A DNA stretch of 64,000 nucleotides from DATEPR01 sp036491115 (GTDB lineage: Bacteria > Actinomycetota > Actinomycetes > Mycobacteriales > Pseudonocardiaceae): NCBI GenBank assembly GCA_036491115.1, contig DASXCQ010000099.1, positions 1-64,000 on the forward strand. Reading direction: 5' to 3'. Numbering within the stretch: the stretch's first letter is position 1; each line of letters starts with the position of its first letter. The notes beneath the pieces are model-generated. The model was not told the DNA's origin, did not search any database, and saw nothing but the letters and a program-made list of their open reading frames with translations. The translations under genes were made by a program, and so were the position numbers. This document shows, in pieces, positions 7,900 through 16,656 of this stretch.

Positions 7900-9345
7900 T
7901 CATGAAACTTCCAGCACCTCGGCACGCGGCGCGGGCGCGGATTCGACGGGCTGTGCCCGGTCCGGCCGCAGGAAGGCCACGGCCAACACGGCCGCCAGGG
8001 CACCGACCCCGCCGCACACCCACAGGGTGGTGTCCATGGCACCGACGAACGCCGAGCGAACCGTGTCGAACAGGCCGGGGATGCGCAACTGTCGCGCCAC
8101 CTGCACGCCGGTCGCGACACTGCCGCGCAGCGCGTCGGTCACCGGCGCCGGCAGCGCGGGCAGGGTGAGCCTGCCCCGGTAACCGGAGTTGGCGAACGAG
8201 CCGAGCAGCGCGATGCCGATCGCGCCGCCGACCTGCCGCATGGCCTGGATCAGCGCGGACCCGACGCCCGCCCGGTCGGTGGACAGGGCGTTCAGCGCGG
8301 CCGTCATGGTGCGGGTCATCGCCAGGCCCAGTCCCACGCCCATGATCACCAGCCAGACCGCGGTGAATCCGTAGCCGGAGTCCAGGCTGGTGGTGGCACC
8401 GAGGAACAGGCCGCCCGCGGTGAGCAGGAAACCGGCCGCCGGGATCGACGTGTAGCCGACGTCGGCCTTGATCCGCCCGGCGATACTCGCGCCGACCAGC
8501 AGGCCGCCGATCATCGGCAGCAGCTTCAGGCCGGTGCCCAGGGTGCTGGAGCCCTGCACGGACTGGTAGTACAGCGGCAGGAAGAACATCAGCCCGAACA
8601 TCGCGAAGCTGACCATCGTGGTGAACACGGTGCCCCAGGTGAAACCGCGCGACGCGAACAGGCTCAGGTCCACCAACGGGTCCCGCGTCCGGCGCTCCCA
8701 CGGCACCAGCCACGCCAGTACGAACACGCCCGCCGCCATCGGCAGCCACGCGGCGGTGGCGCCCCAGCCCGCCTGGCCCGCCTCGATCACGCCGTAGGTG
8801 ATGCCGACCAGGCCGGCGCTGGACAGCACGATGCCGAACAGGTCGATGCCGGGCGCGCGTTCGCCCCGCGACTCCGGCACCAGCATGGTCACGGCGACCA
8901 GCGCCACCACCACGAGCGGCACGTTGATCAGGAACACCGAGCCCCACCAGAAGTGCTCCAGCAGGGCGCCGCCGACCACCGGGCCGAGCGGCAGGCCGAG
9001 CATCATCGCGCTGCCCAGCACCGACATCGCCTTGGTGCGGTCTGCCGGATCCGGGAACAGCACGAGGAACACGGCCGAGCCCAGCGGCGTGAGGAACGCG
9101 GCGGCCAGGCCGAGGCAGACGCGCGCCGCGATGAGCATGCCGGCGCTGCCGGCGAAGGCACACCACAGCGACGCTCCGCCGAACAGTACGAGCGCGGCGA
9201 GCAGCAAACGCTTGCGGCCGATCCGGTCGCCCAGCAGGCCGGCCGGCAGCAGCATGGCCGCCATCACGAGGGTGTAGCCGTCGGCGAACCACTGGAGTTG
9301 GCTGGTCGACGCGTGCAGCTGGAGGACCTGCTGGTCAGGGATGTC
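7900..9345 (-). pseudogene. DHA2-family MFS efflux transporter lacking its N-terminus
   Basis: The frame encodes a drug:H+ antiporter-2 (EmrB/QacA type) protein: motif A GLLGDRIGRKR after helix 2, and many hydrophobic helices to the end at 7900. Likeness begins at ADIPDQQVLQLHASTSQLQW, just after where helix 1 (the family's D-x-TIVNVALP segment) should be. Upstream of this the DNA is the promoter and start of the oppositely oriented dus gene. No ATG, GTG or TTG exists in frame before GTG 9267, which lies inside helix 2 and would give 455 residues. The gene has apparently lost helix 1 and its promoter, so I call it a probable pseudogene. Translation from 9267 cannot be excluded. Confidence 0.7.
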
Positions 9346-9357
9346 GGCTGAATCGGG

Positions 9358-9363
9358 GACAAT
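9358..9363 (+). promoter_or_regulatory. -10 box of leaderless dus promoter
   Basis: GACAAT ends 6 bases before the GTG at 9370, so transcription should start at the start codon. The same GACAAT-N6-GTG layout is found at 53503. Confidence 0.5.
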
Positions 9364-9369
9364 GGTGCG

Positions 9370-10521
9370 GTGACTGCCCCGGCGAACCCGCTGCGGATCG
9401 GACCGTTCCAGGTCGATCCGCCCGTGGTGCTGGCGCCGATGGCGGGGATCACCAACGTGGCGTTCCGCAAGGTGTGTCGGGAGTACGGCGCCGGGCTGTA
9501 CGTCTGCGAGATGATCACCAGCCGGGCGCTGATCGAGCGCGACGCGACCACGATGCACATGATCACCTTCGACGAGACCGAGCGACCCCGGTCGATGCAG
9601 CTCTACGGCGTCGACCCGGAGACGATGCGCCGGGCCGTGCGGATGATCGTGGACGAGGACCTGGCCGATCACATCGACATGAACTTCGGCTGCCCCATGC
9701 CGAAGGTGACCCGGCGCGGTGGCGGCGCGGCGCTGCCGTTCAAGCGGCGGCTGTTCGCCGACATCGTGGCGGCGGCGGTGCGGGCGGCCGAGCCCGCGGG
9801 CATCCCGGTGACGGTGAAGTTCCGGATCGGCATCGACGAGGACCACCACACCTTCCTCGACGCCGGCCGGATCGCCGAGGCCGAGGGCGCCGTGGCCGTC
9901 GCGCTGCACGCCAGGACCGCCGCCCAGCGCTACTCGGGCCATGCGGACTGGTCGATGATCAGCCGGCTGGTCGAGGCCGTCACCACCATCCCGGTACTGG
10001 GCAACGGCGACATCTTCGCCGCCGAGGACGCGGTGAAGATGGTGGAGCAGACCGGCTGCGCCGGTGTGGTCGTCGGCCGGGGCTGTCTGGGCCGGCCGTG
10101 GCTGTTCCGCGACCTGCAGGCGGCGTTCGCCGGTGAGCCGGTCCCGGCCGGGCCGCGACTGGGCGAGGTGGCGGCCGTGCTGAGCCGGCACGCCCACCTG
10201 CTGGCCGACCACTACGGCGAGCTGAAGGGCCTGCGCGACCTGCGCAAACACATGGCCTGGTACCTGCGCGGCTTCCCGGTCGGCGCCACGCCGCGCCAGC
10301 GGTTCGCCATGGTGGGCGGCCTGGCCGAGCTGGACGACCTGCTCGCCGAGCTGGACGGCCCGGACGGTCCCGGCTTCGACTCGCCCTACCCGGCGGAGGC
10401 GGACGGACCGCGCGGGCGGCAGGGTTCGCCGGCCAAGGTGGTCCTTCCGGACAACTGGCTTGCCGACCCGGACGACGCCCGAGTGCCCGCCGGAGCGGAG
10501 TTGATGCACTCCGGAGGGTAA
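9370..10521 (+). CDS. dus: tRNA-dihydrouridine synthase (DusB/NifR3 family)
   Basis: A protein of 383 residues; a flavoenzyme that reduces uridine to dihydrouridine in tRNA D loops. Visible features are VLAPMAGITNVAFR (FMN-binding start of the TIM barrel), catalytic Cys108 in NFGCPMPKV, KFRIG and LHARTAAQRY (phosphate and base contacts), and the GNGDI and GRGCLGRPW segments near the FMN phosphate. Length is slightly above the usual 330-350 because of a C-terminal tail. There is no Shine-Dalgarno sequence; the GTG lies 6 bases after a GACAAT -10. It is divergent from the truncated transporter. Confidence 0.92.
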   Translation: MTAPANPLRIGPFQVDPPVVLAPMAGITNVAFRKVCREYGAGLYVCEMITSRALIERDATTMHMITFDETERPRSMQLYGVDPETMRRAVRMIVDEDLADHIDMNFGCPMPKVTRRGGGAALPFKRRLFADIVAAAVRAAEPAGIPVTVKFRIGIDEDHHTFLDAGRIAEAEGAVAVALHARTAAQRYSGHADWSMISRLVEAVTTIPVLGNGDIFAAEDAVKMVEQTGCAGVVVGRGCLGRPWLFRDLQAAFAGEPVPAGPRLGEVAAVLSRHAHLLADHYGELKGLRDLRKHMAWYLRGFPVGATPRQRFAMVGGLAELDDLLAELDGPDGPGFDSPYPAEADGPRGRQGSPAKVVLPDNWLADPDDARVPAGAELMHSGG

Positions 10522-10753
10522 CCGGGCCCTTCACCAGCGGAAATGCCCAGCGTAGCGGCCTGATCACGGAGTGACGGGGCACCTGCGCGGCAGGGTTCGG
10601 TGTCACCCGATCGAGACGCACGTCACGCCCGACCACCGCATTGGAGCAACGTTCCTTCAGCCAGACGAGCGAAATCCGGCACTGGCTCGTCCCGTCATCT
10701 CAAGCCACCGCTCCTGTATGTCGACACCTTGGGACGTAGGGAGGTGGAGCGGG

Positions 10754-11782
10754 GTGACCGTGTTGCGACCCGACATCGTGGAACCGGAACCGATCGAGGA
10801 CGGCACCGGCTGGCCGACGTTCGACGCGCCGACCCGTCCCGCCGGCCCTCATCCGATGTCCCGCACCGGCGCTCCCGGCTTCGGCTGTGACACGCCGCGC
10901 CCCGAACCGCGCGCCGCCGGGCAGGAGCCCGAACCGGTCCCGCCCGCCGAACTCGACCGCGGTGTGGACACCGGCGGCCTGGCCGACGCCTCGAAGCTGA
11001 TCCGGCTGCACGAGTCGATCGGCGCGCTGCTGGCGTCGCGGGGCGAGTGGCAACAGGCCTACCAACACCTGCGGTCCGCGCTGGACCTGGTCTACTCCGA
11101 CCGGATCGAGCGGCCCCCGGTGCCCGAGCAGCTGCGCCGCGAGGTGGACCGGCTGCGCAAGGAGCACGCCGAGGCCCGCGAGCAGAGCATCCGGGACAGC
11201 CTCACCGCCAGCTACAACCGGCGCTACCTGGACCAGCGGCTCACCTCGCTGCTGGCCGACACCGCACGGGCCGGCGACCGCACCGGGCTGGCCGTCGCGC
11301 TGGCCGACCTGGACTGGTTCAAGCAGGTCAACGACACGTTCGGGCACCTGGTCGGCGACCGCGTGCTGCGGCGGGTGGTGGACCTGCTGTCCGAGGGCCT
11401 GCCCGAGGGCGCGTTCTGCGCGCGGTACGGCGGCGAGGAGTTCGTGCTGGTGGTGCCCGGCATCGACGCGGTGACCGCGGTCGCGGTGGCCGAGGCGGCC
11501 AGGGCGCGGATCGAGCAGCACCCGTGGTCGCAGCTGGTGCCGGGCCTGCGGGTCACGGTCAGCATCGGCCTGGCGCACGAGCCATCCGGCGGACTGGCGG
11601 CCGGCCGGCCGCCGACGAGCGCGGAGCAGCAGTTGCTGCGCGCGGACGGCTTGCTCTACGCGGCGAAGCAGTCCGGTCGCAATGCGGTGGCATACCGCCG
11701 AGCCGGACGGGTCATACTGGCGGGCGCCGCACAGGGGCGACGGATCGCCGAATCTCGGGCGGTGGTTTCACCCAGGCGGTGA
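10754..11782 (+). CDS. Diguanylate cyclase (GGDEF) with N-terminal helical/TPR-like region
   Basis: A protein of 342 residues starting at GTG 10754, with GGGAGG about 8 bases upstream. The first 65 residues are Pro-rich. Residues about 75-125 (KLIRLHESIGALLASRGEW, YQHLRSALDLVY) look like a TPR helix pair, followed by a coiled segment into the GGDEF domain (DSLTASYNRRYLDQR; DLDWFKQVND; catalytic loop RYGGEEF). The RxxD inhibitory I-site is absent (PEGA at the equivalent place). It should make cyclic di-GMP in the cytoplasm; there are no membrane helices. A GGDEF-EAL protein lies at 39557-41737. Confidence 0.88.
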   Translation: MTVLRPDIVEPEPIEDGTGWPTFDAPTRPAGPHPMSRTGAPGFGCDTPRPEPRAAGQEPEPVPPAELDRGVDTGGLADASKLIRLHESIGALLASRGEWQQAYQHLRSALDLVYSDRIERPPVPEQLRREVDRLRKEHAEAREQSIRDSLTASYNRRYLDQRLTSLLADTARAGDRTGLAVALADLDWFKQVNDTFGHLVGDRVLRRVVDLLSEGLPEGAFCARYGGEEFVLVVPGIDAVTAVAVAEAARARIEQHPWSQLVPGLRVTVSIGLAHEPSGGLAAGRPPTSAEQQLLRADGLLYAAKQSGRNAVAYRRAGRVILAGAAQGRRIAESRAVVSPRR

Positions 11783-12009
11783 GCCTTAGCCCGTTCAGCC
11801 TAGCCGGGTAGCCACAATCGCCTACTTATAGTGAAAGTATTTCCGCGCGCTGTCGTCATCAGCAGCAGCCGACCGTACTATCGCCTGCGCAGGGTGACGC
11901 GGGACGCCGGGCGGGGCCGGTGTCCAGGGCAGCGCAGCCCGCCGGCGCGCCCACCGTGACGTGTACGACCTGACGACCTGCACGACCTGATTGCTGGGAA
12001 GGAGAACGA

Positions 12010-15009
12010 GTGCCTGACGAGCCCCGCCGCGGCGACTCCGGCCGGCACGGCACATCCTCCTCGACACCCGGCCAGGACGCCTACGGTCGATCCGGTCGTC
12101 GCCGCCGACGTTCGATGGAAGATTCCGGCGGGGTCAGCGTGTCGGACCTGGTCGCCAAACACGGCGGCTCCCGCTCGGACATGACGCCCGTTCCACCCCC
12201 CTCGCACGTGGCGCCCACCGAATCGGCCGGTGGTCGCCGGCACGCCCAGCCCGCCCCGGCCGTGCCTGCCCGTGAGGGCCGCCGCCGTGCGCAGCCGGAC
12301 CAGACTCGGTCCGCCGGCGGTTCCCAGCCGCCGCGTGCCCTCCCTCCTCAATACCGTAGGCAAGCCCAGGGCACCGGACGGACGCGGCAAGATAACGACA
12401 TCGCAGCGTCTCAGCAGCCGGACGCCGGTAACGCGACCGGTTTCGGCGCTGCTGAGGCATTCGACGGCGGTCAGGCCGATCCGCGCCGCTCGCAGCGGAT
12501 GCCGAGGCCGGCACCGACCGCCCGTGGCCTGGCCCGGCGGATCGCCGGCAGCCAGGGCACCGGTTCGCAGCGGATCCCGGCGCCGCCGAGGCAGCAGCCG
12601 CAGCCGCCGGTGAGCCAGCCACCGATGACCCAGCTCCCCACGCCGCAGGGCAGGCGCGCGCCCGGCCGGGCGCCGGCGGCCCGACTGCCGCAGCAGCCGT
12701 CCGGACCGTGGCAGGACCACCAGGACTCACAGCACACCGCAGGCCCCGGGCAGCGCACCGGCCGGATGCCGCGCCCGGACGTGCCGGTGGCCAACCGGCT
12801 GAACCCGGCGTCGGAGACCGACGTCGCGCCGGTCGGACCGCCCAGCCGTACCGGGATGAACCCGGTCGGACCACCCAGCAGGCCGGGGATGCCCCCGGCG
12901 GGACCGGGCAGTCGCACCAACATGACCCCGGTCGAACCGGGCAGTCGCACCAACATGACCCCGGTCGGACCGGGCAGTCGCACCAACATGGCGCCGGTCG
13001 GACCCGGTAGCCGCACGGACATCGCTCCCGTCGGTCCGCCCAGCAGGCCCGTAATGACCCCGGTCGGATCGGGCAGCCGGCCCGGTGTCCCGCCGGTCGG
13101 GCCGCCCAGCAGGCCCGCGATGACCCCGGTGGGCCGGCTGGCCGCGACCGCGCTGGCGGCGCCGGCCAAGCCGCTGCCGCAGGCCCCCGCCCAGCCGTCG
13201 GCCGAACCCGAGGTCGTGCCCGCGGCGCGGACCAAGGTCGGTCCGGAACGGCGCGAGGACATCGACCCGCTGTCGCTGACCACCGAGATGGAGCCGATCA
13301 GCGAGGCGGTGGAGCAGAAGCGCACCATCGACGCCACGCTGGCCAGGTTCTCCGCGGTGCACGACGAGATGGCCGCCGAAGTGGCACAGCGGCGCAGCCG
13401 CCGGATGCGGATCATGCCGTGGCTGGGCAAGGACAACGACCTCGAGGAGGCGTTGACCAGCAACGGCCCGGTGAGCCCGGCGACGGCGACGCAGGCGCAC
13501 GAGCCGGTGGCGCAGCCGCAACCCAGGCGGCGGCTGCCGGTCAGCAGGCCGCCGACGAAGCAGGGCGGCCGCGGTCGCGGCATGCTCAGCGCGAAGATGG
13601 CCGCCGTCGGCGTCGCGGTGCTGGTGCTGGCCGGTTCGTACTTCGGCTGGCAGGCGCTGCACCACGGTTCGGGCGGCAGCCCGATCCAGGAAGTGGCGGC
13701 GCTGGACGAGAACTCGCCGGCCATCCTGGAGAGCTCGAAGCAGTACGGCGACTCGAACTTCCTGCTGGTCGGCACCAGCAACCGGCCGGGTGCCAGTGCC
13801 AGTGACGCCCAGCCCACCGACACGATCATGGTGGTGCACATCCCGGTGGACGGCAGTCGCGCCGCCGTGGTGTCGTTCCCGCCGAACCTGCAGGTGGACC
13901 GGCCGGTCTGCCAGCAGTGGGACAACAAGACCAACCAGACCACCGGCCAGGTGCCCGCCCAGACCGGCGTGAAGCTGTCCTCCGTCTACTCGGTCGGCGG
14001 GCCGCGCTGTGTCACCGACACCGTGCAGCAGCTGTCCGGCCTGCGGATCAACCACTTCGTCGGCGTGGACACCGGTGGCTTCGGCAGCCTGGTGGGCACC
14101 GTCCAGGGTGGCGTGCAGCTCTGCGTCTCGGCCCCGGTCAAGGACGCCAAGCTGGGCACGATCGTCGGCAAGTCCGGGACCGTCACCCTGTCCGGCACGA
14201 AGGCGCTGGACTACGTGACGGCCGACCAGGTCAGCGGCGACAAGCACCTGGCCGACCTGAGCCGGATCGACCGCCAGCAGCGGTTCCTGGCCGCGGTGCT
14301 GCGCAAGACCATCGGCCAGCAGAACCTGCTGATGAACACCGGCCTGCTGAACAACTTCCTGGGCACGTTCACCAAGTCGACGTTCGGCGACAACATGGGC
14401 GTCGACCAGTTGGCCAAGCTGGCCACCTCGCTGCAGGGCCTGGCGCTGGGCAAGATCACGTTCGTCACGGTGCCCACGTCGGACACGGTGAACTCGGCCG
14501 GCGAGGAAACGCTGCAGGCGAGCACCAGCAAGCAGCTGTTCAACGCGATCATCGACAACTCGTCGCTGCCCGGCGAGACCGGCGGCAGCCAGGCGGCCAC
14601 GTCGAACGCGCCGACCACGCAGGTGGCCGCGAAGGACATCAAGGTCCAGGTGATCAACGGCATCGGCGACAGCGCGCCCGGTGCCGCGAAGCGGACCGCG
14701 GACGATCTCAGGAACTACGACTACGTGATCAACCAGATCGGCGGTCCCGCGCCGCCGAACGTGACGCGCACCGTCATCCGGTACGCGTCCGGGCAGCAGG
14801 CGCAGGCGCAGCTGCTGGCCTCGTCGGTGCCCTCGGCGACGCTGCAGGTCGACCCGAGCATGGACGGCGCGATCCAGCTCGTCCTCGGGCCGGGCTTCAA
14901 CAATGTCGTCAAGGCACCCAAGGCAGGTGCGGTGAAGGCCACCGGCGGCACGTCCGAGGCCCCCACCGGTCTGTCCTATGTGAACGCGGCGAACACGTCC
15001 TGCGCCTGA
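12010..15009 (+). CDS. LCP (LytR-CpsA-Psr) family cell-wall glycopolymer ligase with very long disordered N-terminus
   Basis: A protein of 999 residues, GTG start with GGAAGGAG 5 bases upstream. About 525 N-terminal residues are Pro/Gly/Arg/Gln-rich and probably cytoplasmic, including nine 11-residue repeats (from 12829). One membrane helix (about 529-552, VGVAVLVLAGSYFGWQAL) follows, then the extracellular LCP domain (about 575-800; DTIMVVHIP, RIDRQQRFLAAVL with the Arg residues that bind polyprenyl phosphate), and a C-terminal LytR_C domain (about 875-965; IKVQVINGIG). Family members attach arabinogalactan or teichoic-acid-like polymers to peptidoglycan. The tail is unusually long compared with the typical 450-550 residues. 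Confidence 0.9.
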   Translation: MPDEPRRGDSGRHGTSSSTPGQDAYGRSGRRRRRSMEDSGGVSVSDLVAKHGGSRSDMTPVPPPSHVAPTESAGGRRHAQPAPAVPAREGRRRAQPDQTRSAGGSQPPRALPPQYRRQAQGTGRTRQDNDIAASQQPDAGNATGFGAAEAFDGGQADPRRSQRMPRPAPTARGLARRIAGSQGTGSQRIPAPPRQQPQPPVSQPPMTQLPTPQGRRAPGRAPAARLPQQPSGPWQDHQDSQHTAGPGQRTGRMPRPDVPVANRLNPASETDVAPVGPPSRTGMNPVGPPSRPGMPPAGPGSRTNMTPVEPGSRTNMTPVGPGSRTNMAPVGPGSRTDIAPVGPPSRPVMTPVGSGSRPGVPPVGPPSRPAMTPVGRLAATALAAPAKPLPQAPAQPSAEPEVVPAARTKVGPERREDIDPLSLTTEMEPISEAVEQKRTIDATLARFSAVHDEMAAEVAQRRSRRMRIMPWLGKDNDLEEALTSNGPVSPATATQAHEPVAQPQPRRRLPVSRPPTKQGGRGRGMLSAKMAAVGVAVLVLAGSYFGWQALHHGSGGSPIQEVAALDENSPAILESSKQYGDSNFLLVGTSNRPGASASDAQPTDTIMVVHIPVDGSRAAVVSFPPNLQVDRPVCQQWDNKTNQTTGQVPAQTGVKLSSVYSVGGPRCVTDTVQQLSGLRINHFVGVDTGGFGSLVGTVQGGVQLCVSAPVKDAKLGTIVGKSGTVTLSGTKALDYVTADQVSGDKHLADLSRIDRQQRFLAAVLRKTIGQQNLLMNTGLLNNFLGTFTKSTFGDNMGVDQLAKLATSLQGLALGKITFVTVPTSDTVNSAGEETLQASTSKQLFNAIIDNSSLPGETGGSQAATSNAPTTQVAAKDIKVQVINGIGDSAPGAAKRTADDLRNYDYVINQIGGPAPPNVTRTVIRYASGQQAQAQLLASSVPSATLQVDPSMDGAIQLVLGPGFNNVVKAPKAGAVKATGGTSEAPTGLSYVNAANTSCA
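12829..13125 (+). repeat. Nine tandem 33-bp repeats inside the LCP gene (11-residue PVGPxSRxxMx units)
   Basis: Units are PVGPPSRTGMN, PVGPPSRPGMP, PAGPGSRTNMT, PVEPGSRTNMT, PVGPGSRTNMA, PVGPGSRTDIA, PVGPPSRPVMT, PVGSGSRPGVP and PVGPPSRPAMT. They are in frame in the disordered cytoplasmic tail. Near-identical neighbours suggest recent slippage, so the copy number should vary between strains. Confidence 0.85.
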
Positions 15010-15042
15010 TCAGTGCCATGATCGTGCACAGGGATCACCCGT

Positions 15043-15064
15043 GGTTCACCCTGGGTTCACCTGG
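15043..15064 (+). promoter_or_regulatory. PHO box before phoU
   Basis: Two 11-base direct repeats, GGTTCACCCTG and GGTTCACCTGG, match the PhoP-binding direct repeat of streptomycetes (GTTCACC core). They lie upstream of the phoU -10 box. Confidence 0.75.
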
Positions 15065-15092
15065 GCATGCCGTGTTCGAGGCCACGTACCTC

Positions 15093-15098
15093 TAGGCT
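15093..15098 (+). promoter_or_regulatory. -10 box of leaderless phoU promoter
   Basis: TAGGCT is followed by 6 bases and then the ATG at 15105; no ribosome binding site is present. Confidence 0.55.
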
Positions 15099-15104
15099 GG
15101 CTGC

Positions 15105-15767
15105 ATGCGTGAGGCGTACCACGATCGACTCGGTGAGCTCGCCACCAGCCTGGCCGACATGTGTGCGATGGTCGTCACGGCCATGGACCGGGCGACCACG
15201 GCACTGCTGAAAGCCGATCTGGCTCTGGCCGAGCAGGTGATCAGTGACGACGCCAGCGTCGACGTGGCCCGCACCGCCTACGAGGAAGAGGCGTACGCGC
15301 TGCTGGCGCTGCAGGCGCCGGTGGCCACCGACCTGCGCACCGTGCTGGCCGTGATCCACGCGGCGGAGAGCCTGGAGCGGATGGGCGACCTGGCGCTGCA
15401 CGTGGCGAAGGCCACGCGGCGCCGGCACCCGGCATCGGTGCTGCCGGACGAGGTGCGCCCGTACTTCGAGCAGATGGGCACCGTGGCCGTCGCGCTGGCC
15501 CGCAAGACGGAACAGGTGATCCGCACCCAGGACGTGGACCTGGCGCGCGAGGTCGAGACCGACGACGACGAGATGGACAACCTGCACCGCGAGTTGTTCA
15601 CCGTGCTGATGGACAAGCACTGGCCGCACGGGGTGGCCGCGGCCGTCGACGTGACGCTGCTGGGCCGGTTCTACGAGCGGTTCGCCGACCACGCGGTGTC
15701 CGTGTCCAAGCGGACCGTGTTCGTGGTCACCGGGCGGATGCCGGGGTCCGATCAGTTCGACATCTGA
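15105..15767 (+). CDS. phoU: PhoU phosphate signalling protein
   Basis: A protein of 220 residues, all helical: two PhoU repeats of three helices each, with acidic/metal-binding stretches (ESLERMGDLALHVAK in the first; RFYERFADHAVSVSKR in the second). It links the Pst transporter to the PhoR/PhoP two-component system and represses the Pho response when phosphate is plentiful. It converges on the pstB end of the pst operon, as phoY2 does beside phoT in M. tuberculosis. A PHO box upstream suggests PhoP control. Start chosen at ATG 15105, 6 bases past a -10 box. Confidence 0.93.
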   Translation: MREAYHDRLGELATSLADMCAMVVTAMDRATTALLKADLALAEQVISDDASVDVARTAYEEEAYALLALQAPVATDLRTVLAVIHAAESLERMGDLALHVAKATRRRHPASVLPDEVRPYFEQMGTVAVALARKTEQVIRTQDVDLAREVETDDDEMDNLHRELFTVLMDKHWPHGVAAAVDVTLLGRFYERFADHAVSVSKRTVFVVTGRMPGSDQFDI

Positions 15768-15816
15768 CGGCCCGAAGGGTCGGCACACGGCCCACGAAAC
15801 CGGTCCGAGATCCCGA

Positions 15817-15842
15817 CCCACCAGTCCGGCCGGACCGGTGGG
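15817..15842. terminator. Bidirectional hairpin between phoU and pstB
   Basis: CCCACC-a-GTCCGG directly followed by CCGGAC-c-GGTGGG forms a self-complementary stem with one mismatch. It lies between two convergent gene ends and can serve both. Confidence 0.6.
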
Positions 15843-15855
15843 TGAGGCCGGTCGC

Positions 15856-16632
15856 TCAGCCGAAGCGGCCGGAGATGTAGTCCTCGGTCGCCTTCTCGTG
15901 CGGGTTGGAGAAGATCTTCTCGGTGTCGTCGATCTCGATCAGGTGGCCGGGCTGGCCCTGCGCGCGCAGGTTGAAGAACGCCGTCTGGTCGCTGACCCGG
16001 GCCGCCTGCTGCATGTTGTGCGTGACGATGACGATCGTGTAGTCCTGCTTCAGCTCACCGATCAGGTCCTCGATGGCCAGCGTGGAAATCGGGTCCAGGG
16101 CCGAGCACGGCTCGTCCATCAGCAGCACGTCCGGCCGCACCGCGATCGCCCTGGCGATGCACAGGCGCTGCTGCTGCCCGCCGGACAGGCTGCCGCCCGG
16201 CTTGCCCAGCCGGTCCTTGACCTCGCCCCACAGGTTCGCGCTGTGCAGCGCCCGCTCGGCCACCTCGTTGAGCGTCTTGCGGTCCTGGCCGCCGCCCAGC
16301 TTCAGGCCGGCCACCACGTTGTCCCGGATGGACATGGTGGGGAACGGGTTGGGCCGCTGGAACACCATGCCGATGGTCTTGCGGACCATCACCGGATCCA
16401 CCGACGAGGCGTAGATGTCCTCGCCGTCCAACGAGACCTTGCCCTCGACCCGGGCGCCCGGCGTGACCTCGTGCATCCGGTTCAGCGATCGCAGCACCGT
16501 CGACTTGCCACAACCGGACGGTCCGATGAACGCGGTGACGCTGCGCGGAGGCACCGACAGGTTGACGTCCGCCACGGCATGGAACTTGCCGTAGAACAGG
16601 TTCAGGTCCTTGATATCCAGTCGCTTGGCCAT
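15856..16632 (-). CDS. pstB: Phosphate ABC importer ATPase PstB
   Basis: A protein of 258 residues from ATG 16632 (MAKRLDIKDL), preferred over GTG 16641 because GGAAGG lies 8 bases before the ATG. Walker A GPSGCGKST, Q-loop VFQRPNPFP, signature LSGGQQQR, Walker B LLMDEPCSALDP and the switch His in VTHNMQQ are all present and typical of PstB. It energises uptake through PstC/PstA. Last gene of pstSCAB. Confidence 0.95.
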   Translation of the reverse strand: MAKRLDIKDLNLFYGKFHAVADVNLSVPPRSVTAFIGPSGCGKSTVLRSLNRMHEVTPGARVEGKVSLDGEDIYASSVDPVMVRKTIGMVFQRPNPFPTMSIRDNVVAGLKLGGGQDRKTLNEVAERALHSANLWGEVKDRLGKPGGSLSGGQQQRLCIARAIAVRPDVLLMDEPCSALDPISTLAIEDLIGELKQDYTIVIVTHNMQQAARVSDQTAFFNLRAQGQPGHLIEIDDTEKIFSNPHEKATEDYISGRFG

Positions 16633-16656
16633 CAGGCCCACCTTCCTGGCGAGTGA

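Noticed and set aside
11963..11992. Triple ACGACCTG repeat before the LCP gene
   Set aside because: Short and imperfect; nothing around it supports a regulatory role.
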